DNA of 64,000 bases from an uncultured Dehalococcoidia bacterium (GCA_958295715.1 OY282371.1:1249183-1313182), one strand, 5' to 3'. Shown: positions 24,804-33,996, numbered from the stretch's first letter. A program made the numbers and translations. The notes: generated from the sequence alone by a model not told the origin.

Positions 24804-25652
24804 CTGCCGCATCTCTACGTAGTAGCCACGCCCATCGGAAACCTGGAAGACGTCACCCTGCGGGCCCTCCGCGTTCTCCGGGAAGCCTCCCTCATAGCCT
24901 GCGAAGACACCCGCACCACGAGAAAGCTGTTGGCGCGCCACGGCATCAAGAACCGCTTGATGAGCTTTCACGAGCACAACTATAAGCGGCAGCTGCCCAA
25001 AGTCCTCAGGGCCTTGGAGGATGGAGACGTGGCCCTGGTGAGCGAGGCCGGGGTTCCCACCGTGTCGGACCCCGGTCGGCAGCTGGTGCGCAAGGCCCTG
25101 GAGTCCGGGGCGTCGGTCACGGCGGCCCCGGGGCCGTCGGCGGTCCTGGCCGCGCTGTCGGTGTCCGGGATGCCCGCCGGCAGCTTCATCTTCATGGGGT
25201 TCCCGCCGCGGCGCCGGGTGGAGAGGCGGCGGCTTCTGGCGTCCCGGGCCGCGTTTCCCGAAACGGCGGTTATCTTTGAGGCCCCCCACAGGCTGCGGGA
25301 CACCCTGGAGGACCTCCTTGAGGCGTGGGGCGACCGGAGGGTGACCGTTTGCCGCGAGTTGACCAAGCGGTTTGAAGAGGTCTTTTCCGCCACCGTCTCG
25401 GAGGCCCTGGCCCACTTCTCGAAGCCACGGGGCGAGTTTACGCTGGTGGTGGAGGGTGGAACCGCCGCCGCCGAGGTCTGGGACCGCCAGCGGGCCAGGG
25501 ACAGGCTGGCTGAACTGAAGCGTCAGGGGATGAGGGCGCGGGAGGCGGTGTCGCAGACTGTTAAGGAGTCGGGGCTGCCGCGCAGCCAGGTGTACCGCGA
25601 GTGGCTGGCCCTGGCCAATGGGGAGCCGTCTACGGAGCAAGGCTTTTTCTAA
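24804..25652 (+). CDS. rsmI: 16S rRNA (cytidine-1402 2'-O)-methyltransferase, apparent CTG start
   Basis: Methylates C1402 in the decoding centre of 16S rRNA. The SAM-dependent tetrapyrrole-methylase fold begins LYVVATPIGNLEDVTLRAL, then ACEDTRTTRKLLARHG, SEAGVPTVSDPGRQLV and AAPGPSAVLAALSVSG. These essential first motifs lie upstream of the first ATG in frame (24930), so translation must start earlier. In-frame TGA at 24792-24794 limits the choice, and between it and the motif there is no ATG, GTG or TTG. CTG at 24804 sits six bases after GAGGA and is the best start, giving 282 residues. It is divergent from rpsO. Confidence 0.85.
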   Translation: MPHLYVVATPIGNLEDVTLRALRVLREASLIACEDTRTTRKLLARHGIKNRLMSFHEHNYKRQLPKVLRALEDGDVALVSEAGVPTVSDPGRQLVRKALESGASVTAAPGPSAVLAALSVSGMPAGSFIFMGFPPRRRVERRRLLASRAAFPETAVIFEAPHRLRDTLEDLLEAWGDRRVTVCRELTKRFEEVFSATVSEALAHFSKPRGEFTLVVEGGTAAAEVWDRQRARDRLAELKRQGMRAREAVSQTVKESGLPRSQVYREWLALANGEPSTEQGFF

Positions 25653-25768
25653 CATTGGCCGGGGTGTGCTACACTCTATGCCCTTGGGCTATGCCCTTGA
25701 GCCGCCGGGCTGAGGCTTAACGGCGAGTCCATCGCGGGGGATGTTCGTGAATCGAGGTCTGAAATAGC

Positions 25769-27442
25769 GTGACGGAGCGGATCTTTGTGGCCGTGGCTTG
25801 GCCCTACGCCAACGGGTCGTTGCACTTGGGGCAGTTGGCGGGCTGCTACCTTCCCGCCGATATCTTCGCCCGCTACCACCGGATGCGGGGCAACGAGGTG
25901 CTGATGGTGTCGGGCAGCGACCAGCACGGCACCCCGGTGACCCTGCGAGCCGAGCGGGAGGGCGTGACGCCTCAGGAGGTGGTGGGCCGGTTCCACGCCG
26001 AGTTCCTGGACTGTTGGGAGCGTATCGGCGTCAGCTTCGACCTGTTCACGACCACGGGCACCCGGAACCACCGGGAGGTGGTCCAGGGGCTTTTCCTCAA
26101 CCTTCTAAATAAGGGCCACATCTATAAGGACTCCATGCTCCTGCCCTACTCGGCGGAGTCCGACCGGTTCCTGCCGGACCGGTACGTTGAAGGCACCTGC
26201 CCCCACTGCGGCGACGGGGGGGCGCGGGGCGACCAGTGCGAAAGCTGCGGCAGGACCCTGAACCCCACGGACTTGATAAACCCTCGAAGCGCCATCGGCG
26301 GGTCCAGCCTGGAGTTCAGGGAGTCGGAGCACTTCTTTTTGAGGCTGACGGCCTTTCAGAAGGGGCTGTTGGAGTGGGTGAGCCGCCAGGACCACTGGCG
26401 CCCCAACGTTTTGAATTTTACCCGCCGGTATCTGGAGGACGGGCTTAAGGACAGGGCCATAACCCGCGACATCCTCTGGGGCGTGCCCATCCCCCTGGAG
26501 GGGTACGAGAGCAAGCGCGTGTACGTGTGGTTCGAGGCGGTGACCGGCTATCTGTCGGCGGCCAAGGAGTGGGCCCAACGCCGGGGCGACCCCCAGGCCT
26601 GGGAACCGTTCTTCACGGACCCCGGCGCCAAGGCGTACTACTTCATCGGCAAGGACAACATACCCTTCCACACCATCATCTGGCCCGCCATGCTCGCCGG
26701 CGCCGGCTCCCTGATTCCCCCCTACGACGTCCCGGCCAACGAGTTTCTGAACATGGAAGACGCCAAGATATCCACCAGCCGCAACTGGGCCGTCTGGCTG
26801 CCGGACTACCTGGACAGGTTTGACCCTGACCCGCTGCGCTACGTTCTGTCGGCCACCATGCCTGAGACCAGCGACTCCAACTTCACGTGGCACGACTTCG
26901 TGCGCCGCAACAACCAGGAACTCGTGGCCACTTATGGAAACCTGGCCCACCGGGTGTTGACCATGACCCATCGCAGCTTTCAGGGCCGGTTCCCAGAGCC
27001 GGGGGAGTTGGACGACGCCGACCGGGAGTTGATGGCGAGGCTGCCCAAGGCCCTGGATGAGGCGGGCGGGCATTTGAGCAGATGCCGCTTTAGACAGGCG
27101 TTGACCACCGCCATGGGCCTCGCCCAGGCCGCCAACCGGTACATAGACGCCAAGGCCCCTTGGCAGACCCGCAAAACTGACCTCGGTCGCACCGGCTCCA
27201 CCCTGTGGGTGTGCCTGAACGCCCTTTCCTGCCTGCGAACCGTCACCCATCCCTTCCTGCCCTTCAGTTCCCAGCGGCTGCACGAAATGCTCGGCTTTGA
27301 GGGCCGTGTGGAGGATGGAGGATGGCGTCTCCACAAGATAGCCGCCGGCCAGAGCTTCCCCCAGCCAACTCCCCTGTTCACCAAGCTGGATGAGTCAGTG
27401 GCTGAAGCGGAGCAGGAACGGCTGCGGGCAGAGGCGGCCTAG
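25769..27442 (+). CDS. metG: Methionyl-tRNA synthetase
   Basis: Charges initiator and elongator tRNA-Met. The protein is 557 residues with a GTG start. WPYANGSLHLGQLAGCYLP contains the HIGH box but reads HLGQ: the last His is Gln22. SGSDQHGTPVTLRAE follows. The zinc knuckle CPHC...CESC is near residues 130-150. NMEDAKISTSRNWAVW carries the KMSKS-equivalent as KISTS. TWHDFVRRNNQELVATYGNL and the anticodon-binding helices complete it; there is no C-terminal tRNA-binding domain. An extended -10-like TGC-TACACT lies about 95 bases upstream. It is followed nine bases later by the prenyl synthase gene. Confidence 0.95.
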   Translation: MTERIFVAVAWPYANGSLHLGQLAGCYLPADIFARYHRMRGNEVLMVSGSDQHGTPVTLRAEREGVTPQEVVGRFHAEFLDCWERIGVSFDLFTTTGTRNHREVVQGLFLNLLNKGHIYKDSMLLPYSAESDRFLPDRYVEGTCPHCGDGGARGDQCESCGRTLNPTDLINPRSAIGGSSLEFRESEHFFLRLTAFQKGLLEWVSRQDHWRPNVLNFTRRYLEDGLKDRAITRDILWGVPIPLEGYESKRVYVWFEAVTGYLSAAKEWAQRRGDPQAWEPFFTDPGAKAYYFIGKDNIPFHTIIWPAMLAGAGSLIPPYDVPANEFLNMEDAKISTSRNWAVWLPDYLDRFDPDPLRYVLSATMPETSDSNFTWHDFVRRNNQELVATYGNLAHRVLTMTHRSFQGRFPEPGELDDADRELMARLPKALDEAGGHLSRCRFRQALTTAMGLAQAANRYIDAKAPWQTRKTDLGRTGSTLWVCLNALSCLRTVTHPFLPFSSQRLHEMLGFEGRVEDGGWRLHKIAAGQSFPQPTPLFTKLDESVAEAEQERLRAEAA

Positions 27443-27450
27443 GGAACGCC

Positions 27451-28434
27451 ATGATTCAAGGCCTGGACGACAAGACGAAGGAGATTTACCTGCCCGTTAG
27501 GGAGGAGCTTGGCCTGGTGGGGGCCAACCTGAAGGGACTCAGCAGGCGCCGGGACGAGCACCTAGCCCCCCTCTTGGCGTATCTGTTCGAACGGGGCGGC
27601 AAGGGGATACGGCCGGCGGTGACCCTCCTCGCCGCCAGGGCCTATTCAAAGGAGTCTGCAACGGCGGTCATCATGGCCACCGCGGTGGAACTCCTGCACA
27701 TCGCCACCCTCATCCACGACGACACGGTGGACAACTCGGATACCCGGCGCGGCAAGGACACGGTGAGCAGCCATTGGGACCAGAACGTGGCCATCCTCCT
27801 GGGGGACTACGTTTTCGCCGCCTCCGCGACCTTCGTGTGCGACACGGAGAACATACGGGTAATCCGGCGTTTCTCAGAGACCATCATGGACCTTTCCAGC
27901 GGCCAGCTGCTTGAGTATTTCAACAGCTACAACACCGGGCAGAGCCGCAAGGTGTATGAGGAGCGCATCTACCGGAAGACCGCCTCGTTGTTTCAGACGG
28001 CCGCCGAGTCGGGGGCCATTCTGGGCGGGGCGCCGGAGGACGCGGTGGAGGCCCTGACATCCTATGGCCGCAACATTGGGATGGCCTTCCAGATTGTGGA
28101 CGACATCCTGGACATTGACGGCGACGTGGATGAGGTGGGCAAGCCCTTGGGGAACGACCTGCTCCAGGGTGTCCTGACCCTTCCCACCATCAAGCTCATG
28201 GAACAGCGCCCCGAGGACAACTCCATACGGGACATCTTCGCCCGCAAGAAGGAGAAGGCGCATCTGAAGCGGAGCTTGGACTTGATCCAGGAGTCAACCA
28301 TCATTGAGGAGTGCTACGCGGAGGCGGAGGGGTACTGCGCCAGGGCCTTGGAGGACATCGACGCGCTGCCCAAGGGTCCGGCCAAGCGGTCGCTTCAGGT
28401 CCTAGCCTCCTACGTTACGGAGAGACGGCGCTGA
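27451..28434 (+). CDS. Long-chain polyprenyl diphosphate synthase
   Basis: Extends FPP or GGPP by isopentenyl units to make a quinone side chain or a similar polyprenyl chain. The protein is 327 residues. RGGKGIRPAVTLLAARAY is the substrate-binding entry. The first Asp-rich motif HDDTVDNSDTRRG is near residue 90 and the second, FQIVDDILDIDGD, near 215. Residues in front of the first motif (LLHIATLIHDD) have small side chains, as expected for long-chain synthases. Chain length cannot be fixed by eye. It is in an operon with metG. Confidence 0.9.
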   Translation: MIQGLDDKTKEIYLPVREELGLVGANLKGLSRRRDEHLAPLLAYLFERGGKGIRPAVTLLAARAYSKESATAVIMATAVELLHIATLIHDDTVDNSDTRRGKDTVSSHWDQNVAILLGDYVFAASATFVCDTENIRVIRRFSETIMDLSSGQLLEYFNSYNTGQSRKVYEERIYRKTASLFQTAAESGAILGGAPEDAVEALTSYGRNIGMAFQIVDDILDIDGDVDEVGKPLGNDLLQGVLTLPTIKLMEQRPEDNSIRDIFARKKEKAHLKRSLDLIQESTIIEECYAEAEGYCARALEDIDALPKGPAKRSLQVLASYVTERRR

Positions 28435-28443
28435 GGCGCGCGT

Positions 28444-30003
28444 TCAGGCCTCCCACACGACCCTTCCTCCCGCAATAGTCATCACTACCCTAACGTTCTT
28501 GATGTCGTGGGGTTCCACCCGCGTGGGGTCGCGGTCGAGGAGAACCAGGTCTGCCAGGGCGCCGGCCTTAATCGTCCCCAAGGGCTCCTCCATGAAGCCC
28601 GCATAGGCGGGGCCTGTAGTCCAGGCGCGCAAGGCCTCCCAAACGCTCACCGCCTGGTGGAGACCCAACGGCCTGCCATCAGCCGTCCGGCGGTTGACGG
28701 CGGCGTGGACGTCCAGGAGGGGATGGGCCGGCGCGACGGGGGCGTCGGAGCCAGCCGCCCACGGGATGCCGGCCGCCGGCAGGGAGGCCAGGGGGTAGAG
28801 GTGGGGAAGAAGGGACGCATCCACCCGCTCAAGGTACTTGGCGCCGTTGTGGTAGACGAACCCCGGCTGCGTGACCACCAGAGCCCCGCTCTCCTTCACC
28901 GCCCGCAGGACTTGGGGAAGCCCCTCGGAGCAGTGCTCAACCCGGTGACGCGGGTCGGGGCGATGGTAGAGCCGCCGCGCCCGCGAGATGGCCTGAGCAA
29001 CGGCGGTTATCGCCTCCGACTCCACGGCGTGAAAGGCCATCTGCACGCCTCGCCGGTGGAGGTCTAGGGCCAACTCCTCCAGTTCCTCAGGAGAGGGGCG
29101 CAGGGAGCCGGTGGTGAGGGTGACCATTATCTTGGCCGCGCCCAGCCGCAGGCCGCCCGTGGGCGGGGTGGGCCACCGGCGGGGGGAGCCGGGGCCGCGG
29201 CTCTCCGGCGACGTCATCATGGTCACCCTTGGGGTGAGCCGCCCGCTCTCCTTCAGGTCTCGAAAGGTCTGCCACTGCTCAGGCCCGTTGTTCGCCCCGG
29301 CGTCCTGAATGGAGGTCACGCCCCTGGACAGGAGCAGCTTGCCGGCGCGGGCGACGCCTTCCATGAACTCATCCCGCCTCCGGTAGGGGGCCATGAGGGA
29401 GCGGACGTGGGCGGACATCTCAAGGAACAGCCCGGTGGGGTGGCCCGTCTCGGCTTCACGGACTATCACCCCACTGGGCGGGTCCACCGTGTCCCGATTG
29501 ATTCCCAAAAGGCCCATGGCCCGGCTGTTGAGAACCAGAGCGTGTCCGGCGCGGCGCGCCAGCCGCACAGGATGGCAGGGCGCGGCCTCGTCCAGGTCCC
29601 GGCGGTCGGGGGGCCTCCCCTCAGCCAGCAGGGACTCATCGTAGCCAAAGGCCCTTATCCATCGGCCCGGCGGGGTCTCGCGGGCCTGCTTGCCGATTAG
29701 CTCCTTGATTCCGGCTATGGAGGCGGCCTTTTCAGGCCCGCAGTCCAGGTCAAGGAGCCGGGAGGCCATGGCCGGGAGGTGGCAATGGGCGTCGTGGAAG
29801 CCGGGCGTTAGGGTCATGCCCTGGCAGTCCACCACCCTGGCGCGGCTATCCAGGAAGGGGGCTAACTCGCCCTTGTCACGGCCAAGGGCCAAGACGCGCC
29901 CGCTTCCGACGGCCACCGCGGATGCCGTTGGCCGCCGCGGCTCCATAGTATCCATAGTAAGGATATTCGCGTTCAGCAGGGCCAAGTCAGCCTTGGGGGA
30001 CAT
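28444..30003 (-). CDS. YtcJ-like metal-dependent amidohydrolase
   Basis: A 519-residue amidohydrolase of the YtcJ/exoenzyme-regulatory AepA type. The metal-binding HxH is in TPGFHDAHCHLPAMASRL. RHRVEHCSEG gives the later metal-binding His. GIPWAAGSDAPVAPAHPLLD carries the conserved Asp. VWEALRAWTTGPAYAGF and GTIKAGALADLVLLDRDP form the usual C-terminal signature. The start at ATG 30003 (MSPKADLALLNANILTMD) fits the family; GTG at 30024 would add seven residues. The substrate is unknown: members hydrolyse diverse amides and N-formyl compounds. It is convergent with the prenyl synthase gene. Confidence 0.85.
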   Translation of the reverse strand: MSPKADLALLNANILTMDTMEPRRPTASAVAVGSGRVLALGRDKGELAPFLDSRARVVDCQGMTLTPGFHDAHCHLPAMASRLLDLDCGPEKAASIAGIKELIGKQARETPPGRWIRAFGYDESLLAEGRPPDRRDLDEAAPCHPVRLARRAGHALVLNSRAMGLLGINRDTVDPPSGVIVREAETGHPTGLFLEMSAHVRSLMAPYRRRDEFMEGVARAGKLLLSRGVTSIQDAGANNGPEQWQTFRDLKESGRLTPRVTMMTSPESRGPGSPRRWPTPPTGGLRLGAAKIMVTLTTGSLRPSPEELEELALDLHRRGVQMAFHAVESEAITAVAQAISRARRLYHRPDPRHRVEHCSEGLPQVLRAVKESGALVVTQPGFVYHNGAKYLERVDASLLPHLYPLASLPAAGIPWAAGSDAPVAPAHPLLDVHAAVNRRTADGRPLGLHQAVSVWEALRAWTTGPAYAGFMEEPLGTIKAGALADLVLLDRDPTRVEPHDIKNVRVVMTIAGGRVVWEA

Positions 30004-30024
30004 CCTGTTACCCGCCTTCCTCAC

Positions 30025-30432
30025 CTGTCATTCCCGTTCCCCCTTTCCGGCATTCCCGATTCTATAGCGCCGAGGCAACCGGACATCACGCCACGCCTTC
30101 CCTCTCCCGTCATTCCTGCGCAGGCGGGAATCCATCTTCTCCGATTCTCCTCTGACGCTATCATACTCTTTTGACAGAACGCCGGATTGGGGCGGCAGGT
30201 TGGGCCGGGGGCGTGAGAGCGACACATTGGCGGTCTTGCTGTGGGGCCTTCCTGGATTCCCGCCTTCGCGGGAATGACGGGAAGGAGGAGGCGGGAATGA
30301 CGAGGGGAGAGGCGGGGATGGAAGGAGGGGAGGAGCGGGGCGGCGGCGGCGTGGCAGACACGGTTATGTAAAGGTCCAGCCAGGGGAGGGGGGTTCCGGG
30401 AGGGCCTCACGTTGCGCGAAGGTTTCCATCCG
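30025..30432. repeat. Repeat island D with a TIR-bounded element
   Basis: A 408-bp gap without a gene. At 30108-30133 a repeat core (with T in place of one C) runs into ATCCATCTTCTC, as at the left end of the MITE-like element. At 30253-30280 an inverted copy closes a segment of about 175 bp. The segment just before the closing copy (TTGCTGTGGGGCCTTCCTGGA) resembles the end of the module at 30901-30922. The rest is G-rich spacer up to the next gene. Confidence 0.65.
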
Positions 30433-30741
30433 CTAGGTCTGGGAGCCGGTTTCTATGAAGACCTTGACGGCGTGCCACACGAACATCTCCGGCGTTAGGC
30501 TGAGTTCGCGCGACATCTGCTTCACCTGGTAGGCCAGGGGGCCGGTGATGGAGAAGGTGACGCTTTTCTCATCCTCCGCCCACAGGAGGAGATTGCGGAG
30601 GGTGTCCGGAGTCCACCGCGCCAGGACTTCGCTGTCGGGGGCGTCCTTGGCGCGGCGGCGTATGGTTACCAGGCCGTCTTCGCGCTCGGCCCAATAGATA
30701 TGCCGGTCCGTGGTCTCAATGGCGAAGGCGTCTTGGGCCAT
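30433..30741 (-). CDS. Small protein of unknown function
   Basis: A 102-residue soluble protein. The N-terminal half looks like a small beta domain (DRHIYWAEREDGLVTIRRR) and the C-terminal half like two helices (AYQVKQMSRELSLTPEMFVW, then HAVKVFIETG), vaguely like a ribbon-helix-helix dimer but without a convincing basic strand. A GGAGGG stretch lies a few bases before the ATG at 30741. It stands alone between two repeat islands, so it is likely transcribed by itself. No function is assigned. Confidence 0.6.
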   Translation of the reverse strand: MAQDAFAIETTDRHIYWAEREDGLVTIRRRAKDAPDSEVLARWTPDTLRNLLLWAEDEKSVTFSITGPLAYQVKQMSRELSLTPEMFVWHAVKVFIETGSQT

Positions 30742-31178
30742 CAGCGGACCCTCCTTTCTTGTGAGACTTCTGCAATGCTCTGGAAAGCGGCCGGCGCCTC
30801 AGGTTTACGGCAAGTCACCGGCAGTCTCTACCTCGCGGGGGATGGATTCCCGCCGGCACGGGAAGGGCGCGCGCGCCCATTTTTGTTTTGGGGAGCGCTG
30901 GTTTTGCGTTGTGGCTTTCCTGGATTCCCGCCTGCGCGGGAATGACGAAGGTGTGGGCGCGGGAAGGGCGAGAGGGGGAGGCGGGAAGGGCGGGGTGGGA
31001 CGCAGGGATGGAAGGGGGAGTGTTGGAATGCCGGGGCCGGGGCCTCTGCTTTCCCCGGAAGGAGGAGGGAATGGATTCCCGCCTGCGCGGGAATGACGGA
31101 AAGGGGGAGGCGGGAAGGGCGGGGTGGGGCGCAGGGATGGAAGGAGGAGCCGCGGGGAGGTGGGGCGCGGGCCGGCTC
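30742..31178. repeat. Repeat island E: composite repeat 30841-30947 and a further copy at 31071-31100
   Basis: A 437-bp gap without a gene. The unit at 30841-30947 is the most complete: an altered repeat core, GGGCGCGCGCGCCC, ATTTTTGTTTTGGGGAGCGCTGG, about 20 bases, then an inverted repeat core ending GGGAATGACG. A single inverted core follows at 31071-31100. The remainder is G-rich repeated text (GGCGGGAAGGGCGGGGTGGG occurs twice, about 120 bases apart, near 30979 and 31109). Confidence 0.7.
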
Positions 31179-32051
31179 TCAAAGCTGGGCCGCGTCGCGC
31201 TGCTCGTCGGCGTGGTAGGAACTGCGCACCAGAGGCCCCGAGGCCACGTGCTTGAATCCCAACGCCTCGCCGATGAGCCGCAGGGCCTCGAACTCCCGGG
31301 GCGTGTAGAACTTGGCGACGGGCACGTGCTTGAGGGAGGGGCGCAGGTACTGGCCGATGGTCAGCAGGTCGCACTCCACCGAGCGGAGGTCCGTCATGGT
31401 GTCCACAACCTCGCTCCACTTCTCGCCCATGCCGACGATGATTCCCGACTTGGTGGGCGTTGAGGGGTAGATGGTCTTGGACGTGCGCAGCAGGTCAAGG
31501 GAACGCTGGTAGTCACCGCGGGGCCGCACGCTGGGGAAGACCCTCCTGGTCGACTCTATGTTGTGGTTCAAAACGTCGGGACCGGCGTCCAGCACGCGCC
31601 GGAGGCCCGCGGTCGACCCGTTGAAATCGGGGATAAGGACCTCCACCCGGCAGCCCGGGGCCTCCTGGCGTATGCGGCTTATGCACCTGGCAAAGATGAA
31701 GGCCCCGCCGTCGGCCAAGTCGTCCCGGTTCACGGAGGTTATGACGCAGTACTTCAAGCCCATGCGCTTAACCGCCTTGGCGAGGCGTTCCGGCTCCCTG
31801 ACGTCGATGCCCAGGGGCCGGCCGGTGGTCACGGCGCAGTAGTGGCACCGCCGGGTGCACACGTCGCCCAGGACCATAAAGGTGGCGCTGCGGCGCTCCC
31901 AGCAGTCGCCAATGTTGGGGCAGTGGGCCTCCTCACACACGGTGTGAAGCTCCGAACTCCGCATCAGCCGCTTCAGGTCGCGGTAGTTCGGCCCGCCGGG
32001 CATGGGGACCTTGAACCAGTCGGGCAGTCTGGGACGGGCGCCGGCGGTCAC
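31179..32051 (-). CDS. lipA: Lipoyl synthase
   Basis: Radical-SAM enzyme that inserts two sulfurs into octanoylated lipoyl domains. I start it at GTG 32051, which overlaps the gmk stop as GTGA and follows GGAG; this gives 290 residues. The auxiliary cluster is in VCEEAHCPNIGDCW, the radical-SAM cluster in CTRRCHYCAVTTGRP, and the C-terminal ligand serine in VRSSYHADEQ. KYCVITSVNRDDLADGGA and NHNIES follow the family. No lipB is nearby. It is translationally coupled to gmk. Confidence 0.95.
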   Translation of the reverse strand: MTAGARPRLPDWFKVPMPGGPNYRDLKRLMRSSELHTVCEEAHCPNIGDCWERRSATFMVLGDVCTRRCHYCAVTTGRPLGIDVREPERLAKAVKRMGLKYCVITSVNRDDLADGGAFIFARCISRIRQEAPGCRVEVLIPDFNGSTAGLRRVLDAGPDVLNHNIESTRRVFPSVRPRGDYQRSLDLLRTSKTIYPSTPTKSGIIVGMGEKWSEVVDTMTDLRSVECDLLTIGQYLRPSLKHVPVAKFYTPREFEALRLIGEALGFKHVASGPLVRSSYHADEQRDAAQL

Positions 32052-32677
32052 TGCAACTCCACGCGGCGCGGGGGGATGCGGCACTTCTCCGCGGTGATTA
32101 TGGAGTCGATGCAGAAGGCGGCAAGGTCCAACCGCTGGTTCTGGTTGACGACCTTATATTCGAAGTCGCCCAAGGCCTCCATCTCCATCTTGGCGGCGTC
32201 GATGCGGAGCTTCAGGGTCTGGAGGGACTCGCTGCGGCGCAGGCGCAATCTCCTCTCCAACTCCTCCACCGAGGGAGGAGCCAGGAAAATCATAAGGGCG
32301 TCGGGAACCAGGCTCCGAACGGTGGCGGCGCCCTGAATGTCCAACTTCATCAGCACGTCCTTCCCCTTGGAGAGGGCGTCCTTGACCTGCTGTTTGGGGA
32401 CACCGTACCAGTTGCCGTAAACCTCGGCGCACTCCAAGAACTGCTGGCCCTGGCGCATGTGCTCAAACTCGGCCTGGTCCAAGAACAGGTAGTCGATGCC
32501 GTTGCGCTCGTCCCGCCGCCGCGGGCGGGTGGTGGCCGTGACAACAAAATGCCACGCCCTATCGAAGTTTCGCATGTGTTGGAAGACGGCGTCCTTCCCC
32601 ACTCCCGACGGCCCCGACACGACCACCAGGGCCGGCTCTCCGAACCTGTCCGAGGAAAGGGACCTGTGCTCCTGCAA
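32048..32677 (-). CDS. gmk: Guanylate kinase
   Basis: Phosphorylates GMP to GDP. The start is TTG at 32677 behind GAGGGGG with six-base spacing, 11 bases after the aroA stop, giving 209 residues. An earlier in-frame TTG at 32722 would overlap aroA. The P-loop is SGPSGVGKDAVFQHM, then TATTRPRRRDERNGIDYLFL (GMP-binding) and GNWYGVPKQQV. KLDIQGAATVRSLVPDALMI is the nucleotide-site strand. The C-terminal 30 residues are typical. Confidence 0.93.
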   Translation of the reverse strand: MQEHRSLSSDRFGEPALVVVSGPSGVGKDAVFQHMRNFDRAWHFVVTATTRPRRRDERNGIDYLFLDQAEFEHMRQGQQFLECAEVYGNWYGVPKQQVKDALSKGKDVLMKLDIQGAATVRSLVPDALMIFLAPPSVEELERRLRLRRSESLQTLKLRIDAAKMEMEALGDFEYKVVNQNQRLDLAAFCIDSIITAEKCRIPPRRVELQ

Positions 32678-32688
32678 AGTCTGCCCCC

Positions 32689-33978
32689 TCAGTTGTCGCG
32701 TAGGGTATCCAGGCGCTCCCAAAACTGGGGGTAGGACACCGACGCCGCCTGTGAGCCGTCGAGGATGGTCTCCCCGCCGGCCAGCATTCCCGCCACCGCC
32801 AAGGCCATAGCCAGCCTGTGGTCGCCGTGGCTCCGCACCGTCCCGCCCTTCAGTTCGCCGCTCCCATGAATAACCATACCATCCGGACGCTCCTCAACGA
32901 AAGCTCCCAGGCGCGAAAGTTCCGCGAGGGTGGCGCTTATGCGGTCGGACTCCTTGACGCGCAGTTCCTGGGCGTCGCGTATGGTTGTCGACCCCTTGGC
33001 GAGGCAGGCCGCGACAGCCAAGACCGGTATCTCGTCGAGAACCCGCGGGATGGTCTCCCCGCCGATGTCGACGGCCCTCAGGGGGCTGGACTCGGCCACC
33101 AGGTCGGCCCTCGGCTCCCCGCCCACCATAGACCGCCCCTCAACGCTGATGTTCGCGCCCATGTCTTTAAGAACGTCCAGGATGCCGGTCCTGCCCGGGT
33201 TCATGCCCACGTTGCGCAGGCGGACGCGGGCGTTGGGGTGGCACACCGCCGCCACCAGCCAAAAGGCGGCTGAGCTAATGTCGCCGGGTATGTTTATGTC
33301 AACTGCCTGGAGGGACCCCGGCTTCACGGTGAGGGCAAGACCATCCTGCTTGATGGTCCCTCCCATGGCCTCAACCATGCGCTCGGTGTGGTCTCTGGAG
33401 GACGCGGGCTGGCGTATAACCGTGTCCCCGGTGGCTTGGAGGGCGGCAAGAATTATGCTGGACTTCACCTGGGCGCTGGCCACGGGGAGGGTGTGCTCAA
33501 TCCCCCTGAGGGAACCGCCCCTGATGACCAGAGGGGCCAGGCTGTCGCCGGCGCGTCCCATCACGCAGGCCCCCATCGCCTTCAACGGGCCGACCACCCT
33601 GGCCATGGGCCTCGAACGCAGGGACGCGTCACCGGTGAGCACGGAAAGGAAGGGCTGGCCGGCCAGGAGGCCCGCCAGGAGCCGGGTTGTGGAGCCGCTG
33701 TTGCCGGCGTTTAGAATGCCGCCGCTTTCCCGGAGGGACCAGTTCCTACCGTGAACCGCCACCCGGTCGGAGCCGTCTAGTGGAACTATCTTCACGCCGA
33801 GGCCCTTGAGAATCCTGCGGGTCGCCGCCACGTCGGCCCCGGAGGGGAGGCCGCAAAGCTCGGCGGAGCCGCGGGCCACGGCGTTCAGGATGAGGGCCCG
33901 GTGGGATATGGACTTGTCGCCCGGCAGAGAGAGGACGCCTTCTATCCGCTTAGGCCGCTTTATCCTCCGCCTCGCCAT
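32689..33978 (-). CDS. aroA: 3-phosphoshikimate 1-carboxyvinyltransferase (EPSP synthase)
   Basis: Shikimate-pathway enzyme joining PEP to shikimate 3-phosphate. The protein is 429 residues. LPGDKSISHRALIL has the PEP/S3P lysine at residue 22. NAGNSGSTTRLLAGLLAG is near 90, QVKSSIILAAL near 170, and AVAACLAKGSTTIRDAQELRVKESDRI near 340. The glyphosate-loop sequence NAGNSGSTTR differs from the class I NAGTAMR pattern, so it is closer to class II enzymes. It follows tyrA by 18 bases and is followed by gmk and lipA. Confidence 0.96.
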   Translation of the reverse strand: MARRRIKRPKRIEGVLSLPGDKSISHRALILNAVARGSAELCGLPSGADVAATRRILKGLGVKIVPLDGSDRVAVHGRNWSLRESGGILNAGNSGSTTRLLAGLLAGQPFLSVLTGDASLRSRPMARVVGPLKAMGACVMGRAGDSLAPLVIRGGSLRGIEHTLPVASAQVKSSIILAALQATGDTVIRQPASSRDHTERMVEAMGGTIKQDGLALTVKPGSLQAVDINIPGDISSAAFWLVAAVCHPNARVRLRNVGMNPGRTGILDVLKDMGANISVEGRSMVGGEPRADLVAESSPLRAVDIGGETIPRVLDEIPVLAVAACLAKGSTTIRDAQELRVKESDRISATLAELSRLGAFVEERPDGMVIHGSGELKGGTVRSHGDHRLAMALAVAGMLAGGETILDGSQAASVSYPQFWERLDTLRDN

Positions 33979-33996
33979 ATTACAAGCCCAGGGCCG

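Noticed and set aside
26105-27334. 409-codon open frame antisense to metG
   Set aside because: Shadow of metG; low-complexity Gly/Val/His composition and no start signal.
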